Counted from the stretch's first letter, positions 1 to 7,918 are shown. The stretch: DNA of 34,433 nucleotides from Candidatus Kuenenia stuttgartensis (GCA_943332855.1 CALQRA010000024.1:1-34433); one strand, 5' to 3'. The notes: generated from the letters alone by a model not told the origin. Translations and numbers: made by a program.

Positions 1-1305
1 CGGGCCGCCCAGGAGGCCTTCCTTCAGCTCGAGCGCCTCGGTGTCGAGGGGCGACGCCGGGCGATCGCTCACATCCGCCGGATCTCGATTGAGGATGCGG
101 TCGAGCTGGGCACGATGGAGTTCAACGAGACGAAGATCGGCCGCCTCCCCCACAAGATCGAAAAACTAAAAATCCTCGGCGAGCGGTCGCCGGGGGTGGA
201 GTTCATGCGGAGCGAGGTGTTCAGTGGCGACCACGGCTTGGCCGTCATCGAGTATGCCCCGTTTGGCGTCATCGGCGCGATCACGCCGGTCACGCACTCT
301 CTCCCCACGATCACCGGCAACGCCGTGAGCATGATCGCCGGCGGCAACACCGTCGTCGTCAATCCCCATCCGAGTGGCAAGCGTGTGGCCGCCGAGGGAG
401 TGCGCCGCTTCAATCAGGCGATCCATCGTGACATCGGCATCGACAACCTCATCGCCCTGATCGCCGAGCCGACGCTCGAGAGCGCCGCCGAACTCTTCAA
501 GCACCGCGGCGTGAAGCTGATCTGCGTCACCGGCGGCCCGGCCGTGGCGAAGGCGGCCCTCGAGTCGAGCAAGCGGGCGATCGTCGCCGGCCCCGGCAAT
601 CCGCCGGTCGTCGTCGACGAGACGGCCGACCTCGACAGGGCCGCCCGGTCGATCATCGCCGGCGCCGCCTATGACAACAACCTCCTCTGCATCGCCGAGA
701 AGCAGGTGTTTGTCGTGTCGAGTGTGTTTGACCGGATGATGGAGGCGATGGGGCGGGCCGGCGCCGCCCGGCTCAATCCCACGCAGGTCGACGCGCTGAC
801 CGCGAAGGCGATCGTTTGGACCGGCGAAGGGGCCCACCGCCACCAGGTGGCCTGCAAGGACTTCATCGGCCAAGACGCCTCCGTTCTCGCCCGTGCGGCC
901 GGGACTGGGGTCGCGAGCGAAGTCGAGCTCCTCTACGGCGAGACATCGGTCGACAACCCTTTCGTGCCGGTCGAGCAGATGATGCCGTTTGTCCCCTTCA
1001 TTCGCTGCCAAGACGCCGACGAGGCAATCCACCGGGCCCACGCCAGCGAGCATGGCTTCCGTCACACGGCGATCATCCACTCCCACGACGTCCGCAACAT
1101 GACGAAGATGGGCCGCCTCCTCGACACCACGCTGTTTGTCAAAAACGGCCCGAGCACCGCCGGCCTCGGCCTCGGCGGCGAGGGCTACATCTCGTTTTCG
1201 ATCGCCACGCCGACCGGCGAAGGGGTGACGACGCCGCTCACCTTCACCCGCCAGCGCCGCTGCACGCTCGTCGACGACCTGCGGATCCTCGGCGCGGCTG
1301 AGTGA
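1..1305 (+). CDS. CoA-acylating aldehyde dehydrogenase, PduP-like, microcompartment cargo (5' partial)
   Basis: The frame is open from base 1, so the gene begins upstream and 434 residues are visible. PduP/EutE enzymes convert an aldehyde to acyl-CoA with NAD+; in PVM-type microcompartments the aldehyde is lactaldehyde, made by the aldolase encoded downstream. The catalytic cysteine lies in [11 protein letters not shown] (Cys codon 688-690, visible residue 230), which matches the DNNLxCIAEK signature of PduP. The cofactor region ([10 protein letters not shown], then [15 protein letters not shown]) and a C-terminal Gly-rich [10 protein letters not shown] are also present. Usual length is about 460-500 residues, so the missing part should be the start of the enzyme and any N-terminal encapsulation helix. 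A BMC-P shell gene follows after 90 bp, which supports a cargo role. The family call is firm; lactaldehyde as substrate is inferred from context. Confidence 0.93.
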   Translation, partial: RAAQEAFLQLERLGVEGRRRAIAHIRRISIEDAVELGTMEFNETKIGRLPHKIEKLKILGERSPGVEFMRSEVFSGDHGLAVIEYAPFGVIGAITPVTHSLPTITGNAVSMIAGGNTVVVNPHPSGKRVAAEGVRRFNQAIHRDIGIDNLIALIAEPTLESAAELFKHRGVKLICVTGGPAVAKAALESSKRAIVAGPGNPPVVVDETADLDRAARSIIAGAAYDNNLLCIAEKQVFVVSSVFDRMMEAMGRAGAARLNPTQVDALTAKAIVWTGEGAHRHQVACKDFIGQDASVLARAAGTGVASEVELLYGETSVDNPFVPVEQMMPFVPFIRCQDADEAIHRAHASEHGFRHTAIIHSHDVRNMTKMGRLLDTTLFVKNGPSTAGLGLGGEGYISFSIATPTGEGVTTPLTFTRQRRCTLVDDLRILGAAE

Positions 1306-1315
1306 GCCCAGGCTC

Positions 1316-1381
1316 CAGGACGACACTTCAGGACGACACGCCAGTCGACAGCTCCAGACAACACACCTCAGACGACGACAC
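1316..1381 (+). repeat. Five degenerate 13-bp tandem repeats between the aldehyde dehydrogenase and BMC-P genes
   Basis: Copies start at 1316, 1329, 1342, 1355 and 1369. The first two share the exact 11-mer CAGGACGACAC. The others are CAGTCGACAG, CAGACAACAC and CAGACGACGACAC. The strand is rich in C and A and poor in T, so the transcript would be weakly structured. The array ends 14 bp before the next start codon, which has no visible Shine-Dalgarno. A period of 13 is not a multiple of three, so this is not coding periodicity. Its role is unknown: it may be an unstructured ribosome landing site, a protein-binding array, or chance expansion. Confidence 0.55.
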
Positions 1382-1395
1382 CAAAGTCCCCACCC

Positions 1396-1695
1396 ATGCA
1401 ACTCGCCAATGTCCTCGGCACGGTCACCGCGACGGTCAAGCATTCGTCGCTGGCCGGCGCGAAGCTGCTCGTCGTCCAGCCACTGATGGCCGACCGCACG
1501 AAGGCCGACGGCGATCCGCAACTGGCGATCGACACGGTGGCAGCGGGGGTCGGCGACCTCGTCATGATCACCAGCGACGGCCGGCTCCTCCGTGACATCC
1601 TCAAAAGCGACGCCACTCCGGCCCGCTACAGCGTTGTCGCGCTGGTCGATGACGTCACCGTCTTCTCGAGCCGGAAGCAGGGCCCGACCCGATGA
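1396..1695 (+). CDS. BMC-P (EutN/CcmL) microcompartment vertex protein
   Basis: This 99-residue protein fits the usual 85-105 residue EutN/CcmL family, whose pentamers cap the vertices of the icosahedral shell. It begins MQLANVLGTVTATVKHSSL, the typical opening beta strand with a conserved G-V/T, followed by GAKLLVVQPL, a central GVGDLVMITSDG (the GD-x-V loop of the family) and a closing strand SVVALVDDVTVF. No Shine-Dalgarno is visible; the start lies just after the 13-bp repeat array. Its stop overlaps the next start by four bases (ATGA at 1692-1695), so translation is probably coupled. PVM loci typically carry several BMC-P paralogues, and a second one lies at 2541. The BMC-H hexamer genes must be outside the window. 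Confidence 0.92.
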   Translation: MQLANVLGTVTATVKHSSLAGAKLLVVQPLMADRTKADGDPQLAIDTVAAGVGDLVMITSDGRLLRDILKSDATPARYSVVALVDDVTVFSSRKQGPTR

Positions 1696-2516
1696 ACGCC
1701 CCCGCCTTCACCCCCGACCAGATCGCCCGAATCGTCCGCGAAGTACTGCGGCGGATCCAGGCCGATCTGCGGCCAGCGGGCGCTACGCCCCCCGCGGCCC
1801 CGGCCGCGCCGGCGCTGCCGGTAGCCAAGGCCCCCGCCGCCGGCCCGAGCACCGTAGCGGGCGTCTTTGGGCTCGCGGAAAAGCTCGTCACGGCGGCGAG
1901 CTTGGCAACGATCCCGGCAGGCACGAAGACCGTCATGCTCCGGCACGATGCCCTCATCACCCCCTCCGGCCGCGACGCGGCTCGGGCCGCCGGATGCATG
2001 CTCGTGCGTGGCGCGAAGGGGGCTCATGCAGCGTCGGGAGCCGCCCCTGCGAGCCGTCCCTTCTTTGTCGCAGCGGCCGAATGTCCGGGAGACTCGGCCA
2101 CCCGGACGGCAGGGCTTGTGCGCACACTCCCCGGGGCACAGCAGCTTCCGGCCACGGGGCTCACGGATGTCGTCGCCAGCCTCGGCCTCCACCTGGCGCG
2201 TGACGGTGGGCGGGGGATTCTCCTCGCCGGTCGCCCTCATGTCGCCGTGGCCCTGGCCAACCGTTCGCCCGGCGTCCGGGCCGTGACGGCGCGCGACACC
2301 ACGACGCTGTTGGCTGCGGCCCAGGAATGTGCCGCCAATCTCCTCGTCATCGCCCCGCGCGACTTCTCCGCTTCGAGCCTCGAGCGGATCGGCTCGACCC
2401 TCGCCGGCCGCGATCCAGGGCCAGTCCCGGCCGAGTTGTCCCCTCCTGCAGCAGCCGGATGCCCCTGCGGCGGCCCGCAGCCCGCAGCCTGCTCCTGCAC
2501 CACCCACCACCACTGA
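1692..2516 (+). CDS. RpiB-like pseudo-enzyme, putative microcompartment cargo with Cys/His tail
   Basis: This is a 274-residue protein, unusually built. Residues 6-24 (FTPDQIARIVREVLRRIQ) form a short amphipathic helix followed by a Pro/Ala linker (about 27-52), the layout of a microcompartment encapsulation peptide. Residues 171-225 resemble the RpiB/LacA/LacB sugar-phosphate isomerase core: RGILLAG, then ALANRSPGVRAV, then ANLLVI. In RpiB these read GILICGTG, ANKxxGIRA and HNDxNVL. The catalytic Cys of RpiB is replaced by Ala179 and the HND motif reads ECA, so isomerase activity is unlikely. Residues 61-102 (including LITPSGRDAARAAG) resemble a segment found in some microcompartment accessory proteins. 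The tail holds C257, C259, C267 and C269 plus His272-274, a plausible metal site. It overlaps the upstream BMC-P gene by ATGA. Cargo or scaffold role is inference. Confidence 0.75.
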   Translation: MNAPAFTPDQIARIVREVLRRIQADLRPAGATPPAAPAAPALPVAKAPAAGPSTVAGVFGLAEKLVTAASLATIPAGTKTVMLRHDALITPSGRDAARAAGCMLVRGAKGAHAASGAAPASRPFFVAAAECPGDSATRTAGLVRTLPGAQQLPATGLTDVVASLGLHLARDGGRGILLAGRPHVAVALANRSPGVRAVTARDTTTLLAAAQECAANLLVIAPRDFSASSLERIGSTLAGRDPGPVPAELSPPAAAGCPCGGPQPAACSCTTHHH

Positions 2517-2540
2517 ACTCCACGGAAGGAGCGTCGAACG

Positions 2541-2858
2541 ATGCGCCTCGGACAGACGATCGGCACGGTGACCCTCGTCGAACCGCACCCCACGGTGCGC
2601 GGCGGGGTGTTCCGTGTCCTCATCCCCCTCTCGGCAGCCGACCTTGCTGCCGGCGATCCAGCCGGCGGGGATTTTGGCCGCTCTGCCGCCGAACCGCTCA
2701 TCGCCTGGGACGACCTCGGCGCCGGGGATGACCAGCTCGTTGCCTTCAGCGAAGGGGGCGAGGCGGCCCAGCCCTTCCGCCCCCACGACAAGCCGATCGA
2801 CGCCTTCGTGGCCGCGATCATCGACCGACTCGACCTTCCCGCTCAAAAGACCGCCTGA
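2541..2858 (+). CDS. BMC-P (EutN/CcmL) microcompartment vertex protein, second paralogue
   Basis: A 105-residue EutN/CcmL-type protein. It opens MRLGQTIGTVTLVEPHPTV, followed by the second strand GGVFRVLIPLS, a Gly/Asp-rich insert, PLIAWDDLGAGDDQLVAFS (the GD-x-V loop region) and a C-terminal helix IDAFVAAIIDRLDL. It diverges clearly from the paralogue at 1396, as is usual for PVM loci, where different BMC-P proteins may cap different vertices or exclude one another. The start is supported by AAGGAG at 2526-2531, nine bases upstream. It lies 24 bp after the RpiB-like gene, so it is almost certainly in the same transcript. Role: pentameric vertex of the shell. Confidence 0.9.
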   Translation: MRLGQTIGTVTLVEPHPTVRGGVFRVLIPLSAADLAAGDPAGGDFGRSAAEPLIAWDDLGAGDDQLVAFSEGGEAAQPFRPHDKPIDAFVAAIIDRLDLPAQKTA

Positions 2859-2883
2859 CGCCCGGGCCTCTTGACCCCGGCGA

Positions 2884-2919
2884 TCGACACGACCGACACG
2901 ATCCGCACGATCCGCAAGC
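2884..2919 (+). repeat. Four degenerate 9-bp tandem repeats upstream of the aldolase gene
   Basis: The copies are TCGACACGA, CCGACACGA, TCCGCACGA and TCCGCAAGC, in the 159-bp gap before the aldolase start. The core CGACACGA echoes the repeat array at 1316-1381. The period of nine is a multiple of three and the frame is open from a TTG at 2871, so an N-terminal extension of the aldolase cannot be fully excluded. An ATG with a good ribosome binding site lies further downstream, so I treat this as untranslated. Role unknown. Confidence 0.45.
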
Positions 2920-3017
2920 AGCCCGTAAAGAAACATCTTTTCGCGACCGGCAGAGTCTCCTCGACCGGAAGCGTGGTGAATACTCCTAACGTTACCCCCC
3001 CACGGAGAACCCCTGAC

Positions 3018-3932
3018 ATGGCGACCAACCCGGCCGTGAAGACAACGACCAAGCCGCTTTCCAAGCTCAAGGAAGAGATCTGCGACATCGGCCGCCGGAT
3101 CTACAACAAGGGCTTTGCCGCCGGCAATGACGGCAACATTTCCTTCCGCCTCGGCCCGAACGAGGTCCTCTGCACCCCGACGATGGTCTCAAAGGGCTTC
3201 ATGAAGCCCTCCGACCTGTGCATCGTCGACATGGAGGGGAACCAGATCGCCGGCGAACGGAAGCGTTCGAGCGAGATCCTCCTCCATCTCACGATCATGA
3301 AGGAGCGGCCCGACGTGAACAGCGTCGTCCACTGCCATCCGCCCCACGCCACAGCCTTCGCCGTGGCCCGTGAGCCGATCCCGCAGTGCGTCCTCCCCGA
3401 GGTCGAGGTGTTCCTCGGCGACATCCCGATCACGAAGTACGAGACCCCTGGCGGTCAGAAGTTCGCCGACACCGTCAAGCCGTATGTGAAGACGGCCAAC
3501 GTGCTGATTCTCGCCAACCACGGCACGGTGAGCTTCGGCGAGACCGTCGAGAAGGCCTACTGGTGGACCGAGATCCTCGATGCCTACTGCCGGATTCTGA
3601 TGCTCTCCCGCGACCTCGGCCGCGTCACCTATCTCACGAAGCAGGAAACGAAGGAGCTCCTCGACCTGAAACAGAAGTGGGGCTACAGCGACCCGCGTCT
3701 CGACAAGGGGATGGAGAACTGCGACATCTGCGCCAACGACGTCTTCCGCTCGAGCTGGGGCAACGCCGGCGTGACGCGCAAGGCGTTTGACGCTCCCCCG
3801 CCGATGGGCGCCGATCCGCAGCGGGCCGCAGCGGCTCCCGCGGCAGTCGCTCCCCCCGCGATCGACTACGACGTTCTCGTCAAGGCGGTCACCGAGCAGG
3901 TCTGCCGTGAGCTGGGGATCGGAGCGGCCTGA
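3018..3932 (+). CDS. Class II (zinc) aldolase, fuculose/rhamnulose-1-phosphate type, with C-terminal encapsulation peptide
   Basis: A 304-residue protein of the class II aldolase/adducin family. It should cleave L-fuculose-1-P or L-rhamnulose-1-P to DHAP and L-lactaldehyde inside the compartment. An N-terminal GNDGNISFRLG binds the phosphate of the substrate. Zinc ligands are His105 and His107 in HCHPPH and His168 in ANHGTVSFG. After the catalytic domain there is an Ala/Pro linker (about 257-280) and a terminal helix, DYDVLVKAVTEQVCRELGI (282-301), a classic encapsulation peptide. The ATG at 3018 was chosen because GGAG at 3004-3007 precedes it and because it begins the conserved domain; a TTG at 2871 would add 49 low-quality residues. 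Which sugar phosphate is preferred cannot be told from sequence. Confidence 0.92.
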   Translation: MATNPAVKTTTKPLSKLKEEICDIGRRIYNKGFAAGNDGNISFRLGPNEVLCTPTMVSKGFMKPSDLCIVDMEGNQIAGERKRSSEILLHLTIMKERPDVNSVVHCHPPHATAFAVAREPIPQCVLPEVEVFLGDIPITKYETPGGQKFADTVKPYVKTANVLILANHGTVSFGETVEKAYWWTEILDAYCRILMLSRDLGRVTYLTKQETKELLDLKQKWGYSDPRLDKGMENCDICANDVFRSSWGNAGVTRKAFDAPPPMGADPQRAAAAPAAVAPPAIDYDVLVKAVTEQVCRELGIGAA

Positions 3933-4033
3933 CGGGCTTCTCCCCCCGCAGGGGAGCGGCCGCTGGCGACAGGGCACGGAATCCACGGAAGCAAGACAGA
4001 CCCCAGAGCGAAATGATCGACAGGAGCACGAGG

Positions 4034-4987
4034 ATGAAGGTCGGGATCGTCGGTGGTGGTGGGATTGTCGGCTCGTCGGCGGGCTTCGCGCTCTCACTCG
4101 GTGGCATCGTCCACGAGATCGTCCTCGTCGACATGAACGCCGATCTGGCTGACGGCCAGGCGCTCGACATGCTCCATGGCACGGCGGCGATCGCCGACCA
4201 AGTCATCCGGGCGGGGGGCTACGCCGATCTGGCCGATGCCGACGTCATCTGCATCACCGCAGGACTTCGGCGCAAGCCCGACGAGAGCCGGCTGGCGCTC
4301 ATCAACCGGAATGTGGAGCTGTTCCGCTCGATCCTCACCACGATCAAGCAGGCGGGCCACAAGCCCGATTGCATCGTGCTGGTTGTCTCCAATCCGGTCG
4401 ACATCCTCACCTATCTGGCCGAGAAGGAGCTGAAACTCCCGAAGGGGAAAGTCATCGGCCTCGGCACGCTCCTCGACACGCTCCGCTTCCGCAGCCTGCT
4501 GGCGATGAATCTCGGCGCCCCGGCGACGCAGGTGCAGGCGATGATTCTCGGTGAGCATGGCGACAGCATGGTGCCGGTGTGGAGCAGCGCCTCGATCGCT
4601 GGCCTGCCACTGGAAAAATGGCCCGGCTACACGCCCAAGCTGGGGGCCGACGTCTTCCAGCGGGCGAAGACGAGCGGCGCCGAGATGATCAAGAAGAAGA
4701 CCGGGGCCGGATTTGCCGTCGGCGTCTCGATCGCCGAGGTGATCCACGCGATCGCACTCGATTCGAAGCGGGTGCTGCCGGTGTCGACGGTCCTCTCCGG
4801 AAGCGGACCGGGGGCAGCCTACGGCCTCCGCGACGTGGCGATCTCGGTGCCGACGCAGGTCGGCCGGGCCGGCGCTGAAAAAATCCTCGAGATCGAGATC
4901 TGGCCGAAGGAACTGCAGGCGCTCCAGCGCTCGGCCGCCCTCCTCCACGACACCCTCGCCTCGGTGTTTGGCGGGAAGACCGCCTGA
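4034..4987 (+). CDS. Lactate/malate dehydrogenase family NAD-dependent oxidoreductase, microcompartment-linked
   Basis: This 317-residue protein is full length for the LDH/MDH family. Residues 7-13 (GGGGIVG) form the Rossmann glycine loop and Asp33 fits NAD preference. The active-site His175 lies in LGEHGDSM, and GTLLDTLRFR carries the substrate-side Arg. At the specificity loop the sequence is TAGLRRKPDESR: Arg80 stands where lactate dehydrogenases have Gln and malate dehydrogenases have Arg, so a malate-type or non-standard 2-oxoacid preference is possible. The start at 4034 follows AGGAG (4022-4026) by seven bases; an in-frame ATG at 4013 is the alternative. In PVM compartments such an enzyme is thought to recycle NAD+/NADH for the aldehyde dehydrogenase. 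It is the last gene of the operon, 101 bp after the aldolase. Confidence 0.9.
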   Translation: MKVGIVGGGGIVGSSAGFALSLGGIVHEIVLVDMNADLADGQALDMLHGTAAIADQVIRAGGYADLADADVICITAGLRRKPDESRLALINRNVELFRSILTTIKQAGHKPDCIVLVVSNPVDILTYLAEKELKLPKGKVIGLGTLLDTLRFRSLLAMNLGAPATQVQAMILGEHGDSMVPVWSSASIAGLPLEKWPGYTPKLGADVFQRAKTSGAEMIKKKTGAGFAVGVSIAEVIHAIALDSKRVLPVSTVLSGSGPGAAYGLRDVAISVPTQVGRAGAEKILEIEIWPKELQALQRSAALLHDTLASVFGGKTA

Positions 4988-5047
4988 CGGCACGTCCGCG
5001 TGCTCGCTGTGCGTGAAAAAATCATCCCTGCCATTTGATTCACAGCC

Positions 5048-5061
5048 TGCCGGGCCCGGCA
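5048..5061. other. Perfect 14-bp palindrome between convergent genes
   Basis: TGCCGGGCCCGGCA is self-complementary and abuts the stop codon of the minus-strand metallohydrolase, 61 bp after the dehydrogenase stop. There is no loop and no T-run, so it is a poor intrinsic terminator. It could be a binding site or chance in GC-rich DNA. I see nothing else clear in the 74-bp convergent gap. Confidence 0.3.
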
Positions 5062-7758
5062 TCACCCGCCGGAAGGCCGGTGCGGATGGGCGTGCGGGTG
5101 GACATGACGGCGATCCGTCGGCCGAGGCTGGTGCGGGATCGGCAGACCGAGGAGATCCCCCGAGGGGGTGAAGCCGTCCGCCCCGACGTCGACAAAAATC
5201 GGGTTGGCAACGGCCACCGGCTTGTCGGCCGCATGTTCGGGCCCGACCACCAAGCCGAGCGTCGAAGACTCGCCGATCGCCGCCACGATCAGATGCGCGT
5301 CGCGCTCAAGCCGCACAGGGATCGTGTGGGCAAAGCGGACGACGTCGCGGCTGAAGAGCTTCGCGTGCTCGCGGCGGGTGAAGTTGAGCTCGGGGTCAGC
5401 CCGGCCGTTGACGAACACCTGGACGCGATCAACGTCGAACCAGTTCGGGCACTGGACACGAACCGCGATCTCCACCGCGCCGTCATCATCGCGAACATCG
5501 TCCCCCGGCCCGGCGGAACGGGGGGCCTCGCCCTCGACTGCCTCGAGACGGGCCTCGAGGAACGGGCCGTTGGTCATCACCATCCGCCCACGCTCAGCCG
5601 TCTGCACCATGTCGCTGATCTCGATCGCCGCCGGATCATCGGTGGGGCTGGCCAGATAGTTGCGGAGGAAGCCTGAGCCATGAAAGGCATAATGAGCATC
5701 GGTGTTGACCACGCCCGGCACGCGGTAGCCGAGGTTGAGCATCTGCATCCAGACAAAGATCGGGCTCGTCGGCTTGCGCGGATCGATGCTCTGCGGCGGA
5801 GCGAGGAAGATTTCGTGGGGAGGATGGACCTCGACACAATCGACGAAGCCGAGCATTCCCTCGAATCCGCCATCGGCCGTGCCGTCGGTGTCGCGGTCGC
5901 CGAGCACCTGGACGAGGTGCGGGTGGTTCATCTGGACAACCTTCTCGGCGCCGTCATCCCACAGAGCCAGCCGCTCGATCTGCGCCAGGGGGCTGTCGTT
6001 GTCATGGACCGGCCCGCCACCATCCTGCGTAAAAGGCTTCTCGACGATCGGGAAGGCGTTTTGGTGATTGATCGGCAGGAGTGAACCGGTCAGCTCAATG
6101 CCACTGCAGGTGGCCATCCGATGGCGGACGCCGAGACGGTCGAGGAGCGGGCTGTACGACGACACCCGATTGTGTTCCGTGCAGGGGGCAAACTCGATCT
6201 GCTCGCAGAGGAGGTTCTGCACCCGGCCGAGTTGGCTCGTGGTGTTGTCGCCCGAGGGGGTGGCATGGCTGTGGAAATCGCTGCTCACCCAACCGCGGGT
6301 GTCGACCGTCCGTCGCAGGGTCGCCACGAGCGCCGCGTCCTTCCCCTCCACGACGTCAAGCGTGGTCATCACCGCGTCATGTTCCGGGCCGTGGCTGATG
6401 ATGACGTCATAGCTCCCCGGAGGAATCTCCTGGAAAAACCGGCCATTGTGGCTGTAGCGGAGGTTTTTCACCGCCGTGTCACCGCTGTCGGGGCCGAAAT
6501 CGGGATCTGCGTCCCGCGCCCCACCGCCGACTGGTGGCCGGCGCCGAAACTCCACCTTGCACGGGATCGGCCCCCCGTCGACAGCGCTGATCGTGGCCAC
6601 GACGAAGCCGGGCCGCGGGAGCTTTGCTTTGACGTCGATTCCATCGGCGTTCCACGCCAGCCCCTTCTCTTCGACGGTCCCGCGCCCCACCGTCGAGATC
6701 GTCACCCGCCATTGCGCCGCCGGGGCCGGGAGCGACGTCACGAGCCGGCCGTGGTCGTCGGTCCGTCCCGCCCCATACTTTTTCTCACCATCAAAGAACG
6801 TCACGCTCGCCCCGGCCACCGGTCCGGCAGCATCGACAGCGCTGATCGTCGTGGGGGCGAGAGAGACGCCGGCCCGGGCCGCCGCGGCGGCCCGGAGAAC
6901 GACGAGGGTACCAGCGGGAAATACCCTGCGGACCAGGTCGATCGAGGCTCCCGGCGCCAGGTTCATCGTCGATGCCTCGCCGAGGAGATAGCGCACCGGA
7001 TCGCCGGCGCCACGCGCAGGGGCGAGCGTATCGGCGTGGAACGTCGCTCCCACCGGCTCGATTCCGTAGGCCTGGCCAAACCATTCGTCATCCCACCAGA
7101 CAACATTGGCTGCTTTGTCAGCGCTGGCGGTAAACGTCCGATCGGCCCTAACCCGATCGACCGGCTCGATCGCGAGCGCCGTCGCATGCGGATTGGAATA
7201 GCGGGTGGTGACGGTGAGGAAATCATCGCCGTCGGCGAGCGTATAGGTCGTCTCGACACGCGGCGTTTGCGGGGCCTCTGCGGCGACGACGCGAAACGCC
7301 ACGCTCGCACCGTTGACGGCGAGCGGTGCGGAAACCATTCCTTCCACGGGCATCACTTCGCCGCCGCCCAGGCCAGACGCTCCAGCGAAGGCGTAGCGGA
7401 GCTGACCGTTGCCGGGCCAGTAGCAGCCGAGCTGATCGTTGGGATCGCCCACGGTGGTCAGATCGATGATCGCGCCGCCGACATTGCGGACGGTCATGTT
7501 GGCGTGGCGGGTCGGAAGAGTGTCGCCGATCACGGCGATGATCCGGTCGTTGCGAAGAATGTGGTCGCCGAGGATCCAATCGGATTCCTTACCGGCGGGG
7601 GGAGCCGCGGCGCCTGTCGCCGCCGCTTGCCCCAGCGCCGCCGCTTCCAGCAATTCCGGCGTGATCGTGACGATCTCTGCGGCCGGAGCCGGTGCCATCG
7701 GTAGCCATCCGGCAGAAAACAACAGCGACAGGACGATCGACGGCGACAGGCGACGCAT
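5062..7758 (-). CDS. Exported CehA/McbA-type PHP-domain metallohydrolase
   Basis: An 898-residue protein with a signal peptide (MRRLSPSIVLSLLFSAGWLP..., cleavage near residue 28). The first half is beta-rich and includes a carboxypeptidase-regulatory/transthyretin-like segment around AGASVTFFDGEKKYGAGRTD. The PHP metallohydrolase domain starts near residue 485: GWVSSDFHSHA carries the metal ligands His496 and His498, APCTEHN follows, and NTDAHYAFHGSG (His689) closes the domain. This arrangement is that of CehA/McbA proteins, which include carbaryl hydrolase but are mostly of unknown substrate. The tail is His-rich (RHVHPHAHPH). The ATG at 7758 was chosen because it begins the signal peptide; the open frame continues 95 codons upstream with no coding character. 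Location: periplasm or outer surface. Physiological substrate unknown. Confidence 0.85.
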   Translation of the reverse strand: MRRLSPSIVLSLLFSAGWLPMAPAPAAEIVTITPELLEAAALGQAAATGAAAPPAGKESDWILGDHILRNDRIIAVIGDTLPTRHANMTVRNVGGAIIDLTTVGDPNDQLGCYWPGNGQLRYAFAGASGLGGGEVMPVEGMVSAPLAVNGASVAFRVVAAEAPQTPRVETTYTLADGDDFLTVTTRYSNPHATALAIEPVDRVRADRTFTASADKAANVVWWDDEWFGQAYGIEPVGATFHADTLAPARGAGDPVRYLLGEASTMNLAPGASIDLVRRVFPAGTLVVLRAAAAARAGVSLAPTTISAVDAAGPVAGASVTFFDGEKKYGAGRTDDHGRLVTSLPAPAAQWRVTISTVGRGTVEEKGLAWNADGIDVKAKLPRPGFVVATISAVDGGPIPCKVEFRRRPPVGGGARDADPDFGPDSGDTAVKNLRYSHNGRFFQEIPPGSYDVIISHGPEHDAVMTTLDVVEGKDAALVATLRRTVDTRGWVSSDFHSHATPSGDNTTSQLGRVQNLLCEQIEFAPCTEHNRVSSYSPLLDRLGVRHRMATCSGIELTGSLLPINHQNAFPIVEKPFTQDGGGPVHDNDSPLAQIERLALWDDGAEKVVQMNHPHLVQVLGDRDTDGTADGGFEGMLGFVDCVEVHPPHEIFLAPPQSIDPRKPTSPIFVWMQMLNLGYRVPGVVNTDAHYAFHGSGFLRNYLASPTDDPAAIEISDMVQTAERGRMVMTNGPFLEARLEAVEGEAPRSAGPGDDVRDDDGAVEIAVRVQCPNWFDVDRVQVFVNGRADPELNFTRREHAKLFSRDVVRFAHTIPVRLERDAHLIVAAIGESSTLGLVVGPEHAADKPVAVANPIFVDVGADGFTPSGDLLGLPIPHQPRPTDRRHVHPHAHPHRPSGG

Positions 7759-7918
7759 AGGAGGCGACTCCGGTGGGATTTGGGGACCGGCTGGCCCGCA
7801 AATCCTATCGCCTCCGGTCGGGTCGCGGGGCGCTTTCATCAAAGCCTCACAGGGCTTCCAGCCGAATCGGTGGCCGCTCCGGTGGCGCCGGCATCGGGAC
7901 CGACGCCATTGCGGCACA

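Noticed and set aside
166..1521. Long minus-strand frame opposite the aldehyde dehydrogenase and BMC-P genes
   Set aside because: Arg/Asp/Gly-rich composition with no domain; it is the mirror of GC-rich codons of genes with clear family motifs.
2871..3017. TTG-initiated N-terminal extension of the aldolase
   Set aside because: It would add 49 residues of repetitive Thr/Ile/Arg sequence unlike the family, and the ATG at 3018 has a good GGAG; it remains a minor alternative.
6121..7704. 527-codon plus-strand frame opposite the metallohydrolase
   Set aside because: Composition typical of antisense GC-rich DNA; the minus strand has a signal peptide and PHP metal-binding motifs.
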